A stretch of DNA of 64,000 nt from Planotetraspora thailandica (GTDB lineage: Bacteria; Actinomycetota; Actinomycetes; Streptosporangiales; Streptosporangiaceae). This document shows, one piece after another, positions 49,014 to 59,284 of the stretch. Location of the stretch: assembly GCF_016863335.1 (NCBI RefSeq), contig NZ_BOOR01000025.1, forward strand, positions 186,001 through 250,000, given 5' to 3'. How positions within the stretch are numbered: the stretch's first letter is position 1; each line of letters opens with the position of its first letter. A program made the translations under genes and the position numbers. The notes beneath the pieces are model-generated. The model saw nothing but the letters and a program-made list of their open reading frames with translations. It did no database searches and was not told the origin of the DNA.

Positions 49014-49337
49014 TCAGTAGTTGCGCCGCACGTGGATCGACCAGCCGCCCTGCGGCAGCTCGTAGGTGTCCACATGGGCGTGCGACTTGAGACGGCACCA
49101 GGCGGGGATGTCGGTGAACGCGGCGGGGTCGTCGGCCAGCACGGCGACCACGCCGCCCAGGGACACGGAGTTGATCTGCTCCGCGAGCATGATGATCGGG
49201 ATGGGGCACTTGCGGCCCAGCGCGTCGATGGTCAGGTCGGCCGCGGGCTCGGCCCGCACCGGAGCCTGAGGAGCCTCGTGCGCCTCACGCGGTGAGGTCT
49301 CCTGCGTGCCCCCGCCACCCGACCGCCTGCGCCACAT
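49014..49337 (-). CDS. TusA-family sulfur carrier protein
   Basis: A 107-residue protein. A basic, Gly/Ser-rich N-terminal tail (about 30 residues) precedes the TusA domain LTIDALGRKCPIPIIMLAEQ with its CPxP cysteine, followed by VVAVLADDPAAFTDIPAWCR. The ATG overlaps the stop of the cysteine desulfurase gene by one base (TGATG), so the two are translationally coupled. It receives persulfide sulfur and passes it on. Because it sits next to the desulfurase and close to the oxidase genes, a role in thiolation or in sulfur delivery to a cofactor is possible. The target is unknown. Confidence 0.9.
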   Translation of the reverse strand: MWRRRSGGGGTQETSPREAHEAPQAPVRAEPAADLTIDALGRKCPIPIIMLAEQINSVSLGGVVAVLADDPAAFTDIPAWCRLKSHAHVDTYELPQGGWSIHVRRNY

Positions 49338-50470
49338 CAGTGCACTCCCAAACTCGACCGGATCCTGCGCACCACGTCCGGAAGCACGGCGAGAAAACGA
49401 TCGACGTCGCTCTCGGACACGCCACGGGGCAGCGATACCCGGACGTTCCCGTGGGTAAGCACACCCATCGCCTCCAGAACATGCGATGGGCGAAGCGTAC
49501 TCGCCGTGCACGAGCTTCCGGACGAGATAGAGAAGCCGGACTTATCCAGTTCGGTCAGAAGTGCCTCACCTTCCACGTAAAGGCAGGAGAACGTCACGAG
49601 GTGCGCCAGGCGCCGCACCGGGTCGCCGATGACCTCCACGTCGGGGACCAGGCGGGGCACCTCGCGGCGGATCCTTTCGACCAGCGCCGACAGGCGGGGG
49701 CCCTCCTCGGCCTCCTCGGCCGCCCTCGCGCGCAGCGCGGCCGCGGCGGCCACGATCGCCGGCACGTTCTCGAACCCGGGCACCCTGCGGTGCTCCCGCT
49801 CGTCCTCCGGGTACGGCGAGCGCCACCGGGTGCCTTTGCGGATCGCGAGCACGCCGACTCCGGCGGGCCCGCCCCACTTGTGCGCGCTGGCCGTCAGGAC
49901 CGACCAGCCGCCGGGCACCGGCAGCCGGCCGGCCGACTGGGCGGCGTCCACCAGGAGCGGCACACCCGCGGCCTGGGCGGCCTCGGCCGCCTCGGGGACG
50001 GGCTGGAGGGTCCCGACCTCGTGATTGGCGGTCTGGAGGCACGCGAGGGCCGTGCCGGGGCGGGACAGGGCCGCGGCGAACGCGCCTGCGTCCACCCGTC
50101 CGGTGATGTCGACGCCGGCCGTCTCCACCTCGCCGCCCTCACGCTCGTGGGCCGCGGCGGCGTTCAGCACGCTCGAATGTTCGACGGCGCCCGTCACCAT
50201 GCGGCGGCCGATCCTGCGGCGTCCCTGGAGGGTTCCCAGCACGCCCAGATGGATCGCCTGGGTGCCTGAAGAGGTGAAGGAGACCTCGTCGGGACGGGCG
50301 CCCAAAATCTCCGCCACATCGGCCCGCGCTTGATCGAGTAACATCTGGGCGCGACGAGCCGTGCCGTACAGGCGAGCCGGGTCGGCCCAGCCGGCCTCGA
50401 GCGCGGCCATGAAGGCGTCACGGGCCGCTGGGTGGAGGGGTTCGGTCGAAGCCGCGTCCAAGTAGGCCAC
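49337..50470 (-). CDS. Cysteine desulfurase (class V aminotransferase fold)
   Basis: A PLP enzyme of about 377 residues that takes sulfur from cysteine. PLP lysine in TASAHKWGGPAGVGVL; active cysteine in SSGSSCTASTLRPS; the NHEVGTLQPV box and HSSVLNAA are typical. Conserved sequence begins MAYLDAASTEPL, so I place the start at GTG 50470. An ATG at 50506 would add 12 residues; neither has a good ribosome site, and a leaderless message is possible. It is followed directly by the TusA gene, suggesting a dedicated persulfide relay rather than general Fe-S assembly. It is divergent from ctaC. Confidence 0.93.
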   Translation of the reverse strand: MAYLDAASTEPLHPAARDAFMAALEAGWADPARLYGTARRAQMLLDQARADVAEILGARPDEVSFTSSGTQAIHLGVLGTLQGRRRIGRRMVTGAVEHSSVLNAAAAHEREGGEVETAGVDITGRVDAGAFAAALSRPGTALACLQTANHEVGTLQPVPEAAEAAQAAGVPLLVDAAQSAGRLPVPGGWSVLTASAHKWGGPAGVGVLAIRKGTRWRSPYPEDEREHRRVPGFENVPAIVAAAAALRARAAEEAEEGPRLSALVERIRREVPRLVPDVEVIGDPVRRLAHLVTFSCLYVEGEALLTELDKSGFSISSGSSCTASTLRPSHVLEAMGVLTHGNVRVSLPRGVSESDVDRFLAVLPDVVRRIRSSLGVH

Positions 50471-50555
50471 GGTTAGGACACTAACGGGGGCTGCTCGGAG
50501 GGGCATGGCCGGTCCACGCTAATGTGTCCCCCAGCGTGAAGTCGTTGAGATAAAG

Positions 50556-50640
50556 GGGAAACCGGCGAGAAGGAAGTGCCGGTTGCCCTTAAAACGTGAA
50601 ATGTGAAGAACCGCCCAGGAGAGGGACTTCTGGGCTTCAT
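50556..50640 (+). other. Structured leader upstream of ctaC
   Basis: Two potential hairpins. One has arms AAGGGGAAACCGGC and GCCGGTTGCCCTT (imperfect, about 50556-50594). The second has arms GCCCAG and CTGGGC (about 50616-50639). They lie between the divergent desulfurase gene and the ctaC start. Function unknown. Confidence 0.4.
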
Positions 50641-50658
50641 CTGTGGGGTAGGCGATCC

Positions 50659-51489
50659 GTGAGTCCGACCCGCCGTACGACACGGCGACCGTTGGCCCGC
50701 CGCCGGTTGACCGGCGTCGTCGCCGTGGGGCTGGTGCTGGCGAGCGCAACGGCGTGTAGCAGCGAGGCCGCCGACCAGTGGCGGCGTGGGGGGATGCCCG
50801 AGGGCATCACCCAGCAGTCGACCATCATCCAGACGGCGTGGATCGGAGCCTGGATCGCGGCGCTCGCCACCGGCGTGGTCGTGTGGGGCCTGATCCTGTG
50901 GGCGGTCGCGTTCCACCGTAAGAAGAAGAACTCCCCGGACCGGTTGCCTCCGCAGGTGCGGTACAACCTGCCGATCGAGATCCTCTACACGGTCGTTCCG
51001 GTGATCATGGTCGCGGTGTTCTTCTACTTCACCGCGCGTGACGAAACCGAGATCATGAAGGTCGACGGCAACGCCCCCGTCAAGGTGGCCGTCGAGGGTT
51101 ACCAGTGGAGCTGGCGCTTCACCACGGACTTCCAGGGCCAGAAGGTGGTCACCGCCGGTGTCCCCGTGGACCTGAGCAAGCAGAACGTGCAGACCCCGCA
51201 GGGTCCCCAGCTCGTGCTGCCGGAGAACACCAAGATCCAGTTCGACCTTCACTCGGCGGACGTCATCCACTCGTTCTGGGTGCCGGCGTTCCTCTTCAAG
51301 GAGGACGTGTTCCCCGGGAACGTGCACAACAAGTTCGAGATCACGACGCTCAACAAGACGGGCGTCTTCTTCGGCCGCTGCGCTGAGCTCTGTGGTGTCG
51401 ACCACAGCAGGATGCTGTTCTCCGTGAAGCTCGTGCCGCAGGCGGAATTCGACCAGTACATCAAGACCCAGGCGGGGAGTGCGCAGTGA
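50659..51489 (+). CDS. ctaC: Cytochrome c oxidase subunit II
   Basis: A 276-residue lipoprotein of the aa3 oxidase. A basic N-terminus ([17 protein letters not shown]) and hydrophobic stretch end in a lipobox SATAC with Cys33. Two membrane helices follow, about residues 60-120. The CuA domain carries HSFWVPAF, then Cys241-x3-Cys245-x3-His249-x2-Met252 ([12 protein letters not shown]). I use GTG 50659; an in-frame ATG at 50596 lies in the structured leader. ctaD begins inside its stop (4-base overlap). Confidence 0.96.
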   Translation: MSPTRRTTRRPLARRRLTGVVAVGLVLASATACSSEAADQWRRGGMPEGITQQSTIIQTAWIGAWIAALATGVVVWGLILWAVAFHRKKKNSPDRLPPQVRYNLPIEILYTVVPVIMVAVFFYFTARDETEIMKVDGNAPVKVAVEGYQWSWRFTTDFQGQKVVTAGVPVDLSKQNVQTPQGPQLVLPENTKIQFDLHSADVIHSFWVPAFLFKEDVFPGNVHNKFEITTLNKTGVFFGRCAELCGVDHSRMLFSVKLVPQAEFDQYIKTQAGSAQ

Positions 51490-53147
51490 CCGCCATCCAG
51501 GAACCGGTCCGCGTCGCGGCGCGGCCGTACACCAAGGGTTCGGTCATCGCCAAGTGGCTGTCCTCGACCGACCACAAGGTGATCGGGCACCTCTACCTGA
51601 TCACATCGTTCGTGTTCTTCCTGATCGGCGGCGTCATGGCGCTGGTCATGCGGGCCGAGCTCGCCCAGCCGGGCCTGCAGTTCGTGTCGAACGAGCAGTT
51701 CAACCAGCTGTTCACGATGCACGGCACGATCATGCTGCTGATGTTCGCGACGCCGCTGTTCGCCGGCTTCGCCAACGAGCTCATGCCGCTGCAGATCGGC
51801 GCCCCTGACGTCGCGTTCCCGCGGCTGAACATGGTGAGCTACTGGCTCTACCTGTTCGGCAGCACGATCGCGGTCAGTGGCTTCTTCACCCCCGGCGGTG
51901 CCGCGGCGTTCGGCTGGACGGCCTACGCCCCGCTGTCGAACGCGGTGACCTCGCCCGGCCTCGGCGGTGACCTGTGGGTCCTCGGCCTGGCGCTGTCGGG
52001 TCTCGGCACGATCCTCGGTGCTGTCAACTTCATCACCACGATCATCACCATGCGGGCTCCCGGCATGACGATGTTCCGGATGCCGATCTTCACCTGGAAC
52101 ATCCTGCTCACCAGCATCCTGGTCCTGATCGCGTTCCCGGTGCTCGCGGCCGCGCTGCTGGCCCTGGAGGCCGACCGGAAGCTCGGGGCGCACATCTTCG
52201 ACTCGCCCACGGGCGGCCCGATGTTGTGGCAGCACCTCTTCTGGTTCTTCGGCCACCCCGAGGTGTACATCATCGCCCTGCCGTTCTTCGGCATCATCAC
52301 CGAGATCCTGCCGGTCTTCAGCCGCAAGCCCGTCTTCGGCTACATCGGCCTCGTCGGCGCGACCATCGCGATCGCCGGCCTGTCGGTCACGGTCTGGGCG
52401 CACCACATGTTCGTCACCGGCCAGGTGCTGCTGCCGTTCTTCTCCTTCATGACGTTCCTCATCGCGGTGCCCACCGGGGTGAAGTTCTTCAACTGGATCG
52501 GCACCATGTGGCGCGGGCATCTGGTGTTCCACACGCCGATGCTCTTCGCCGTGGGCTTCCTGGTCACCTTCCTGTTCGGCGGTCTGACCGGCGTCATCCT
52601 GGCCTCCCCGCCGCTGGACTTCCAGCTCAGCGACAGCTACTTCGTCGTCGCCCACTTCCACTACGTGGTCTTCGGCACCGTCGTGTTCGCGATGTTCGCG
52701 GGCTTCTACTTCTGGTGGCCCAAGTTCACCGGGAGGATGCTCAACGACAAGCTGGGCAAGTTCCACTTCTGGACGCTGTTCTTCGGCTTCCACCTGACCT
52801 TCCTGGTGCAGCACTGGCTGGGCGTCATCGGCTTCCCCCGGCGCTACGCCGACTACTCGGCGGCCGACGGCTTCACCGACCTGAACATGATCTCGTCGGT
52901 GGGAGCCTTCCTGCTGGGTGCCTCCACACTGCCCTTCCTGTACAACGTGTGGCGGACCTGGAAGACCGCTCCGAAGGTCACCGTCGACGACCCGTGGGGC
53001 TTCGGCGGCTCGCTGGAGTGGGCCACCTCGTGCCCGCCGCCGCGTCACAACTTCACCTCGCTGCCGCGGATCAGGTCTGAGCGTCCCGCGTTCGACCTCA
53101 AGTACCCGCATCTCGCGAGCAACCCTGAGTTGGAGGACGCCCGATGA
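51486..53147 (+). CDS. ctaD: Cytochrome c oxidase subunit I
   Basis: A 553-residue protein with twelve membrane helices, the catalytic subunit that reduces oxygen at heme a3-CuB. Ligand motifs: [10 protein letters not shown] (heme a), GHPEVYI (CuB His with cross-linked Tyr), WAHHMF (CuB pair) and HFHYVVFG (heme a and a3). All are present. It starts with GTG overlapping ctaC by 4 bases (GTGA) and ends with an ATGA overlap into ctaF. Confidence 0.98.
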   Translation: MTAIQEPVRVAARPYTKGSVIAKWLSSTDHKVIGHLYLITSFVFFLIGGVMALVMRAELAQPGLQFVSNEQFNQLFTMHGTIMLLMFATPLFAGFANELMPLQIGAPDVAFPRLNMVSYWLYLFGSTIAVSGFFTPGGAAAFGWTAYAPLSNAVTSPGLGGDLWVLGLALSGLGTILGAVNFITTIITMRAPGMTMFRMPIFTWNILLTSILVLIAFPVLAAALLALEADRKLGAHIFDSPTGGPMLWQHLFWFFGHPEVYIIALPFFGIITEILPVFSRKPVFGYIGLVGATIAIAGLSVTVWAHHMFVTGQVLLPFFSFMTFLIAVPTGVKFFNWIGTMWRGHLVFHTPMLFAVGFLVTFLFGGLTGVILASPPLDFQLSDSYFVVAHFHYVVFGTVVFAMFAGFYFWWPKFTGRMLNDKLGKFHFWTLFFGFHLTFLVQHWLGVIGFPRRYADYSAADGFTDLNMISSVGAFLLGASTLPFLYNVWRTWKTAPKVTVDDPWGFGGSLEWATSCPPPRHNFTSLPRIRSERPAFDLKYPHLASNPELEDAR

Positions 53148-53539
53148 AGATCCAGGGCTGGATGTTCCTGCTCTGCGGCCTCTTCTTCGCCGCCGCAGAC
53201 GTCGTCTACTGGTTCTGGTCCAAGGAGCCGACCGGCACCACGGCCATGGCGATCTCCGTCGGCCTGGCCTTCATGATCGGTTACTACCTGCTGTTCACGG
53301 CCCGCCGCATCGGCGACCAGCCGGAGGACAACAAGCAGGCGGAGATCAGCGACGGAGCCGGTGAGCTGGGCTTCTTCAGCCCGTCCAGCTGGTGGCCGCT
53401 GTTCCTGTGCCTGTCGGCCGCGCTGACCTTCTTCGGGTTCGCCATCGGCTGGTGGCTGTTCTTCATCGGGCTCTTCGCCACGATCATGAGCGCCATCGGG
53501 TTCGTCTTCCAGTACTACCGGGGGAACTTCTCCCACTGA
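53144..53539 (+). CDS. ctaF: Cytochrome c oxidase subunit IV (actinobacterial CtaF)
   Basis: A 131-residue four-helix membrane protein beginning [20 protein letters not shown], with [14 protein letters not shown] and a C-terminal [12 protein letters not shown]. This is the small actinobacterial oxidase subunit encoded after ctaD. Its ATG overlaps the ctaD stop by 4 bases. It supports assembly of the bcc-aa3 supercomplex. Confidence 0.95.
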   Translation: MKIQGWMFLLCGLFFAAADVVYWFWSKEPTGTTAMAISVGLAFMIGYYLLFTARRIGDQPEDNKQAEISDGAGELGFFSPSSWWPLFLCLSAALTFFGFAIGWWLFFIGLFATIMSAIGFVFQYYRGNFSH

Positions 53540-53553
53540 TCCACCTCGCACAC

Positions 53554-53593
53554 GGCCGGTCGACGCACATGTTGACCGGCCTTGTCGTTTTTT
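53554..53593 (+). terminator. Terminator after the ctaCDF operon
   Basis: Perfect 8-bp stem GGCCGGTC and GACCGGCC with a 12-base loop, followed by TTGTCG and six T residues. Confidence 0.88.
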
Positions 53594-53706
53594 GTGTCGC
53601 TTTTTGCGTGTCGTCTTTTTGCCGGGAATCAGGCCACTCGGGTGCAGGGCCTGAAAGTGATCAGGGAATAACGGCTACAAACTGATCACGGCGGGGGGAG
53701 ATCGAC

Positions 53707-54879
53707 GTGCGCGCTGGTGCAGGGGCCCTGGCCCTCCTCATGGCGACCGGTTGTTCAGCGTCCGCGGTTCAGGACGCGGACGAGTCGGCATCCAAGACCA
53801 CGATCACCATCACCCCCCTCAACGGGTCGCACGACCTGGCGCCCGAACTCCCCATCACCGTGGGAGCCACGGCGGGAACCCTGAAGAACGTCACCGTGCG
53901 GGCCGGAGGACAGCCTGTGGCGGGCGTTTACAGCGCCGACCGTACACAGTGGCGCAGCGAGCGTCCGATGTCTCCTGGGCTGTCCTACAGCGTCTCGGCG
54001 GTGGCCGCCCAGCCCGGCGGGGGCACCGTCGAGCGGTCCAGCACCTTCTCCACGACCAAGGCCACGTCGACCTTCGGCATCGACACCCTGCTGCCCAACA
54101 AGGACACCGGCTTCACGGTGGGCGTGGGCATGCCGATCATGATCACGTTCGACAAGCCCGTGAAGGACCGGGTCTCGATCGAGCGCAACCTCTTCGTGGA
54201 GGCCTCCAAGCCGGTCGAGGGGGCCTGGCACTGGTTCGACGACAAGAACATCGTCTTCCGGCCCAAGGAGTACTGGCCGGCGCACACGAAGGTCCGCTTC
54301 GTCGCCCGGCTGGCCGGCGTGCGCGGCGCCGACGGCATGTACGGCAAGCAGGACTACTCCAGGGACTTCACGATCGGCCGTTCGCAGATCAGCGTGGGCA
54401 ACACGCAGACCCACTACATGAAGATCGATCGGGACGGCAAGCAGATCAAGAACATGCCGATCAGCGCGGGCATGGGCGGCGCCATGCGGCACCACACGAC
54501 CAGCGGCATCCACCTGGCGATGTCCCGTGAGGACGTGACCGTGATGACGTCCCCGGACGCCGGCCCCGGTCAGGCCGGCTACTACCAGACGACCGTCTAC
54601 GACACCGTGCGGATCTCCAACAGCGGAGAGTATGTCCACGGGGCGCCGTGGTCGGTGGGGGACCAGGGCAACTCCAACGTCAGCCACGGTTGCGTGAACG
54701 TCAGCCCCGCGAACGCGAAGTGGTTCAAGGAGAACACCCTGATCGGTGACCCGATCATCATCGAGGGCACGCCGCGGAAGCTGGAGCCCACCAACGGCTG
54801 GGGCCACTGGCAGGAGAGCTGGGGCGACTGGCTCAAGTGGAGCCGCCTGCGGGCCGACATGACCGGTCAGCTGACCTGA
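53707..54879 (+). CDS. L,D-transpeptidase lipoprotein (Ig-like plus YkuD domains)
   Basis: A 390-residue cell-wall enzyme that makes 3-3 cross-links in peptidoglycan. A lipoprotein signal with lipobox ATGC lies at about residues 13-17. Two Ig-like domains span about 35-240 (NGSHDLAPELPITVGATAG and similar). The YkuD catalytic domain has IHLAM and the active-site SHGCVNVSP (about 325-333). GGGGGAG lies 6 bases before the GTG start. The gene stands alone between the ctaCDF terminator and a bidirectional terminator. Actinomycete Ldt proteins of this form are linked to beta-lactam tolerance. Confidence 0.95.
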   Translation: MRAGAGALALLMATGCSASAVQDADESASKTTITITPLNGSHDLAPELPITVGATAGTLKNVTVRAGGQPVAGVYSADRTQWRSERPMSPGLSYSVSAVAAQPGGGTVERSSTFSTTKATSTFGIDTLLPNKDTGFTVGVGMPIMITFDKPVKDRVSIERNLFVEASKPVEGAWHWFDDKNIVFRPKEYWPAHTKVRFVARLAGVRGADGMYGKQDYSRDFTIGRSQISVGNTQTHYMKIDRDGKQIKNMPISAGMGGAMRHHTTSGIHLAMSREDVTVMTSPDAGPGQAGYYQTTVYDTVRISNSGEYVHGAPWSVGDQGNSNVSHGCVNVSPANAKWFKENTLIGDPIIIEGTPRKLEPTNGWGHWQESWGDWLKWSRLRADMTGQLT

Positions 54880-54913
54880 TCGCGCCCGGCCGTACGAGAG
54901 CGTGGGGAAAGCG

Positions 54914-54948
54914 AAGGGCCCGGGCGGGGAGATCCCGCCCGGGCCCTT
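54914..54948. terminator. Bidirectional terminator between the L,D-transpeptidase and qcrB genes
   Basis: Perfect 15-bp stem AAGGGCCCGGGCGGG and CCCGCCCGGGCCCTT with loop GAGAT, between convergent genes. Confidence 0.9.
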
Positions 54949-54967
54949 CAGCGACAACCGGTGATGC

Positions 54968-56602
54968 TCAGTGGCCGTCCTTGTGGCCGTCGGAGTGGTC
55001 GCCGGCCCCGATGGCCGCGTGCTCCTCGTGACCGTGGCCCTCCTCGAGAGGGATGTGGTCCGTGCCGTACGCCTGGCTCATCTTCGAGCGGAGCCGTCCG
55101 AGGGCGGTGCGGGCACCCTTCGGCGGGATGCCGTCGGTGTCCTCGCCGCTCTCGACGACCGGGATCTCCTTCTTGCCGCGGATGTGGTCGGCGATGTCCT
55201 CCATCGGGGGCGTGTGGACCTCGATGTATTCGCCGTGCGGCAGGCGCTTGATGACGCCGGACTCCACACCGTGGGACAGCATGGCCTGGTCGCTGCGCTG
55301 CAGGCCGATGCAGATCCGGTAGGTGACGAAGTAGGCGATCGCCGGGACGATGAAGATGGCGAACCGGCCGACGATCGTCGTCTCGTACAGGCTGATGTGG
55401 AAGTTGGCCGAGATCTCGTCGTTGGCGCCGAGCAGCCACAGCACGCCGTAGAACGTGATGCCCGTGAAGCCGATCGCGGTGCGGTGCGGGTTGTTGCGCG
55501 GACGGTCGGCGATGTGGTGCTCGCGCCGGTCGCCCGTGACCCATTGCTCGATGAACGGATACAGCGCCAGGCCGGTCATGACGATGCCCAGCGGCACCAG
55601 GGCGGGGATCAGCACGCTCAGCGACACCGTGTGATCCAGGAAGTTGATCTCCCAGGAGGGCATCAGGCGCAGCGAGCCTTCCAGGAAGCCCATGTAGAAG
55701 TCGGGCTGGCTTCCTGCCGAGATGTCCGCCGGCGTGTAGGGACCGAACAGCCAGATCGGGTTGATCTGGGCGAACGTTCCCAGCAGTGCGATGACGGCGA
55801 ACGTGAACAGGGTGAACGCGCCCGCCTTGGCCATGAAGGCCGGGTAGAACGGCGCCCCCACCACGTTCTTCTCGCTGCGGCCGGTGCCCGGCATCTGCGT
55901 GTGCTTCTGCACCCACATCAGGATCATGTGGGCCGAGATCAGCGCCAGCAGGATGCCCGGGATCAGCAGGATGTGGATCGTGAAGAACCGCGAGATCACG
56001 TCGTGCCCGGGGTACTCGCCCCCGAACAGCAGGAACGTGAGGTAGGTGCCGACCACCGGGATGCCCAGCATGACGCCCTCAGTGATCCGCAGACCGGCAC
56101 CGGAGAGCAGGTCGTCGGGGAGGGAGTAGCCGGTGAGGCCCTCCAGCAGCGCCAGCGTGAGCAGCCCGACGCCGATCAGCCAGTTCAGCTCGCGCGGCTT
56201 GCGGTAGGCGCCGGTGAAGAACACGCGGAGCATGTGGACCATCATGCCCGCGATGAACAGCAGCGCCGCCCAGTGGTGGATCTGCCGGATCAGCAGGCCG
56301 CCGCGCACGTCGAAGCTGATGTTCAGCGCCGAGGCGTAGGCCTCGGACATCTTCACGCCCACCAGTGGCTGGTAGGAGCCCGAGTAGACGACCTCACCCA
56401 TGCTGGGCTTGAACCACAACGTCAGGAACGTGCCGGTCAGCAGCAGGATGATGAACGAGTAGAGCGCGATCTCACCCAGCAGGAACGACCAGTGGTCCGG
56501 GAAGATCTTCCTCATGTTGCGCTTGAGGAAGCTCCCCGCGCCGAGGCGGTCGTCGAGGAAGGTGGAGACCCCTGCGATGGGCTTGGGAGTGGTGTCCATC
56601 AC
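54968..56602 (-). CDS. qcrB: Cytochrome bc1 complex cytochrome b subunit
   Basis: A 544-residue membrane protein with eight to nine helices, binding two b hemes and forming the quinone sites. Heme histidines lie in the helix regions QIHHWAALLFIAGMMVHMLR and FTIHILLIPGILLALISAHM. The actinobacterial C-terminal extension is long, charged and ends in His/Gly/Asp-rich sequence (HEEHAAIGAGDHSDGHKDGH). Its start (GTG 56602 or ATG 56599) overlaps the qcrA stop. It is the last gene of the ctaE-qcrC-qcrA-qcrB operon. Confidence 0.97.
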   Translation of the reverse strand: MMDTTPKPIAGVSTFLDDRLGAGSFLKRNMRKIFPDHWSFLLGEIALYSFIILLLTGTFLTLWFKPSMGEVVYSGSYQPLVGVKMSEAYASALNISFDVRGGLLIRQIHHWAALLFIAGMMVHMLRVFFTGAYRKPRELNWLIGVGLLTLALLEGLTGYSLPDDLLSGAGLRITEGVMLGIPVVGTYLTFLLFGGEYPGHDVISRFFTIHILLIPGILLALISAHMILMWVQKHTQMPGTGRSEKNVVGAPFYPAFMAKAGAFTLFTFAVIALLGTFAQINPIWLFGPYTPADISAGSQPDFYMGFLEGSLRLMPSWEINFLDHTVSLSVLIPALVPLGIVMTGLALYPFIEQWVTGDRREHHIADRPRNNPHRTAIGFTGITFYGVLWLLGANDEISANFHISLYETTIVGRFAIFIVPAIAYFVTYRICIGLQRSDQAMLSHGVESGVIKRLPHGEYIEVHTPPMEDIADHIRGKKEIPVVESGEDTDGIPPKGARTALGRLRSKMSQAYGTDHIPLEEGHGHEEHAAIGAGDHSDGHKDGH

Positions 56603-57678
56603 GCCTTCTGCTCCCTTGCTTCCGCTTCGGCGTCGCCGCGCTCCCAGAAGCTGGGCCCGACGGGCACCTTGAAGTCGGACTTGGCGATGAGGTAGCCCTC
56701 GCTGTCGATGCCGATGGGCAGCTGCGGCAGCGGCCGGGCGGCAGGACCGAAGATGACCTTGGCGCCGTCGGCCGCGTCGAACGTCGACTGGTGGCAGGGG
56801 CAGAGGATGTGGTGCGTCGTCTGCTCGTACAGCGCCGCCGGGCAGCCCACGTGTGTGCAGATCTTGGAGTACGCGACGATGCCGTCGTGCGTCCAGTTGA
56901 GGTTCGTGCCCGACTTGAGCTCGTCGGGGCGGAACTTGAGCAGGATCAGCGTGGCCTTGGCCAGCGCGTTCAGGTCCTCCTCATAGCCCTCGGGGACGAC
57001 CGACAGGATGCCGCCGGGGGAGTCGAAGTCCGCGGCGCGGATCGGCTGACCGGTGCCCTCGACGACGAGGCGGCGGGGCTTGCCGTCCTTGGTCGGGGCG
57101 CCCCACACCGTGTGCCGCAGCGCGGTGCCAGGCAGCGGGCCGAGGTCCTTGAGGAGCACCAGCGGGGCCAGGCCCAGCGGTGCCGCGGCCAGCAGGAGCG
57201 TACGGCGCAGCATCTTGTGCTTGACGAAGCCGCTCTCGCCCGCGCCCTGCAGGAACGTCTCCTCGACGTACTCCGCGGTCTCGGGCTCGGAGGCCATGGG
57301 GTGGCGCTCCTGCACGAGGTTGTACTTCGGCATGATCCGCCGGACCCACACCGTGATGCCCGCGGCGAGCGACAGCAGGGCGATGCTGAGGGAGCTGCCG
57401 AGGGCGTAGTTGGAGGCCGCGGTCTTGTCGATCGTGCCGACCTGGAAGATCACGTAGGAGGCGATGAACGCCACCCCGGCCAGGAAGGTGATGGTGAACA
57501 ACAGCGCGACGACCCGCTCCGCCTTGCGGGCGGAGATCGGGTCGGGCGGGATGACCCCGGGAACGTCCTTCACCTCGTGGACGGGCTCGCCCCCGAGGAT
57601 CGGGCCGTTGGAGGGCGGGGTGCCGATGACGCGCGCCGGCACGCGGCCCTCAGGCTGATCGTTGATGTTGTCTGTCAT
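56599..57678 (-). CDS. qcrA: Cytochrome bc1 complex Rieske iron-sulfur subunit
   Basis: A 359-residue actinobacterial-type Rieske subunit with three membrane helices (about residues 48-125 and 160-178). The [2Fe-2S] domain has ligand boxes CTHVGC and CPCHQS near residues 285-310. The N-terminus is acidic/Pro-rich and cytosolic. It starts 4 bases inside qcrC and ends 4 bases inside qcrB, so all three are translationally coupled. It accepts electrons from menaquinol and passes them to QcrC. Confidence 0.97.
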   Translation of the reverse strand: MTDNINDQPEGRVPARVIGTPPSNGPILGGEPVHEVKDVPGVIPPDPISARKAERVVALLFTITFLAGVAFIASYVIFQVGTIDKTAASNYALGSSLSIALLSLAAGITVWVRRIMPKYNLVQERHPMASEPETAEYVEETFLQGAGESGFVKHKMLRRTLLLAAAPLGLAPLVLLKDLGPLPGTALRHTVWGAPTKDGKPRRLVVEGTGQPIRAADFDSPGGILSVVPEGYEEDLNALAKATLILLKFRPDELKSGTNLNWTHDGIVAYSKICTHVGCPAALYEQTTHHILCPCHQSTFDAADGAKVIFGPAARPLPQLPIGIDSEGYLIAKSDFKVPVGPSFWERGDAEAEAREQKA

Positions 57679-58508
57679 GCCTTCGCCCGTCGCTTCTTAG
57701 CGGTGATCCAGATGGCGGCCAGGATGAGAAGGCTGAGCCCCACGACCCACGCGACGAGTCCCTCGGTCACGGGTCCGATGCGGCCCAGACCGGAGCCGCC
57801 CGGGTCGACCTGCGAACGGACGTGCGTGATGTAGGCGATCATGTCCCGCTTCTTGTCGGGCGTGATGATCGAGTCGTTGAAGACCGGCATCGCCTGCGGG
57901 CCGGTCACCATGGCCTCGTAGATCTGGGTCGGCGTCGCCGGGTTGAGCGGGGGAGCGTACTTCCCGTAGGTGAGCGCGCCGCCGGCACCGACGAAGTTGT
58001 GGCACTGGATGCAGTTGGCCCGGAAGAGCTCGCCGCCCTTGGCCGGGTCGCCCATGGTGGGGTCGACCTGTTCGGCGGTCGGCCGGGTCGGGCCGCCGCC
58101 CAGCGACTGCACGAAGGCCGCGAGGTCGCCGATCGTCTCCTCGTTGACCCACTCGGCCGTAGGCTTGCGGGCGGCCTGCGGGCCCGCGTCCGCCGCCGGC
58201 ATGCGGCCGCTGCTGACCTGGAAGTCCACGGCCGCCGCGCCGACGCCGACCAGCGTCGGGGCCTTGGCGGTGCCCTCGGCGTTCAAGCCGTGGCAGCTGG
58301 CGCAGTGAGCCACGAACAGGCTCTTGCCCTGGGCCACGTCGTCGGCCTTACCCGACGCTATCGCCGCGTCCGCGTTGCTGCTGCCGGGCCCGGCTACGGC
58401 GTAACCTCCGCCGAGCAGGCCGAGGGCGAGAGCCACGACGGCATATCGCGCGAGAGGATGGCGCCGTCGGGCGGTGATGGAGTTCACCGAAATTCCCGTT
58501 CCGATCAT
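57675..58508 (-). CDS. qcrC: Cytochrome bc1 complex diheme cytochrome c subunit
   Basis: A 277-residue membrane-bound cytochrome. The N-terminal hydrophobic segment is at about 23-42. Two heme c boxes are CASCHG (near residue 74) and CIQCHN (near residue 175), a duplicated cytochrome c domain. A C-terminal membrane helix ([17 protein letters not shown]) and basic tail follow. It replaces a soluble cytochrome c and hands electrons directly to CtaC. ATG 58508 overlaps the ctaE stop (ATGA). An internal GTG is possible, but coupling favours 58508. Confidence 0.97.
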   Translation of the reverse strand: MIGTGISVNSITARRRHPLARYAVVALALGLLGGGYAVAGPGSSNADAAIASGKADDVAQGKSLFVAHCASCHGLNAEGTAKAPTLVGVGAAAVDFQVSSGRMPAADAGPQAARKPTAEWVNEETIGDLAAFVQSLGGGPTRPTAEQVDPTMGDPAKGGELFRANCIQCHNFVGAGGALTYGKYAPPLNPATPTQIYEAMVTGPQAMPVFNDSIITPDKKRDMIAYITHVRSQVDPGGSGLGRIGPVTEGLVAWVVGLSLLILAAIWITAKKRRAKA

Positions 58509-59122
58509 TTGATGATGTAGATGGTCGCGAAAAGGCCGATCCAGACCACGTCCACGAAGTGCCAGTAGTAGGACACGACGATCGCGGCGGTCTTCTGCTC
58601 AGTGGTCAGGCGCTTCGCGGCGTACGTGCGTCCCAGGAGGAACAGGAACGCGATCAGGCCACCCGTGACGTGCAGGCCGTGGAAACCCGTGGTCAGGTAA
58701 AACACTGAGTCGTACGGCGAGTGCGAAAGAACATGACCTTCTTCCGCGAGGTTCGCGTACTCCCAAAGCTGACCGCCCACGAAGAAGGCGCCCATCAAGA
58801 AGCTGACGATGTACCAGAAACGCAGCTTCTTGACGTCGCCCCGCTCCACGGCCCAAACGCCCAGCTGGCAGGTGACACTCGACAGGACCAGGACGGTCGT
58901 GTTGACGGTCGCGAACGGGACGTTGAGGTGCGCCTCAGGCCAGGGAAGGTGCTCCCCGAGGCTGACCGACCGGATGGTGAAGTACATCGCGAACAGCGCC
59001 GCGAAGAACATGAGCTCAGAGGACAGCCACACGATCGTCCCGACCTGAACGAGGTTCGGCCGGTTGTACGCGTGTGGTCTCGTCGTCGTAGTAATTGCGG
59101 ATGCTGTCGCCACGGGCAGCAT
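58505..59122 (-). CDS. ctaE: Cytochrome c oxidase subunit III
   Basis: A 205-residue membrane protein with about five helices beginning [20 protein letters not shown], then [20 protein letters not shown] and [20 protein letters not shown], with the terminal [16 protein letters not shown]. This is the standard bacterial CtaE form. I use ATG 59122; a GTG three codons later is also possible, and neither has a clear ribosome site. It heads the operon with qcrCAB, while ctaC/D/F are at 50.7-53.5 kb. Confidence 0.95.
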   Translation of the reverse strand: MLPVATASAITTTTRPHAYNRPNLVQVGTIVWLSSELMFFAALFAMYFTIRSVSLGEHLPWPEAHLNVPFATVNTTVLVLSSVTCQLGVWAVERGDVKKLRFWYIVSFLMGAFFVGGQLWEYANLAEEGHVLSHSPYDSVFYLTTGFHGLHVTGGLIAFLFLLGRTYAAKRLTTEQKTAAIVVSYYWHFVDVVWIGLFATIYIIK

Positions 59123-59284
59123 TATTGCGGCTCTGGGGGGCGGGTCGCCGCACGACCCCCCGTTAGGGGTCGTCGCAGCCCAGAAAACGGGCATCTCACA
59201 GCAATAACCCCGGGACTACGCGCCTGGCGGCCACGCCGGTAGCATCACGATGACCATACCCCGCGATTCGACAGTGAGCGTGAC

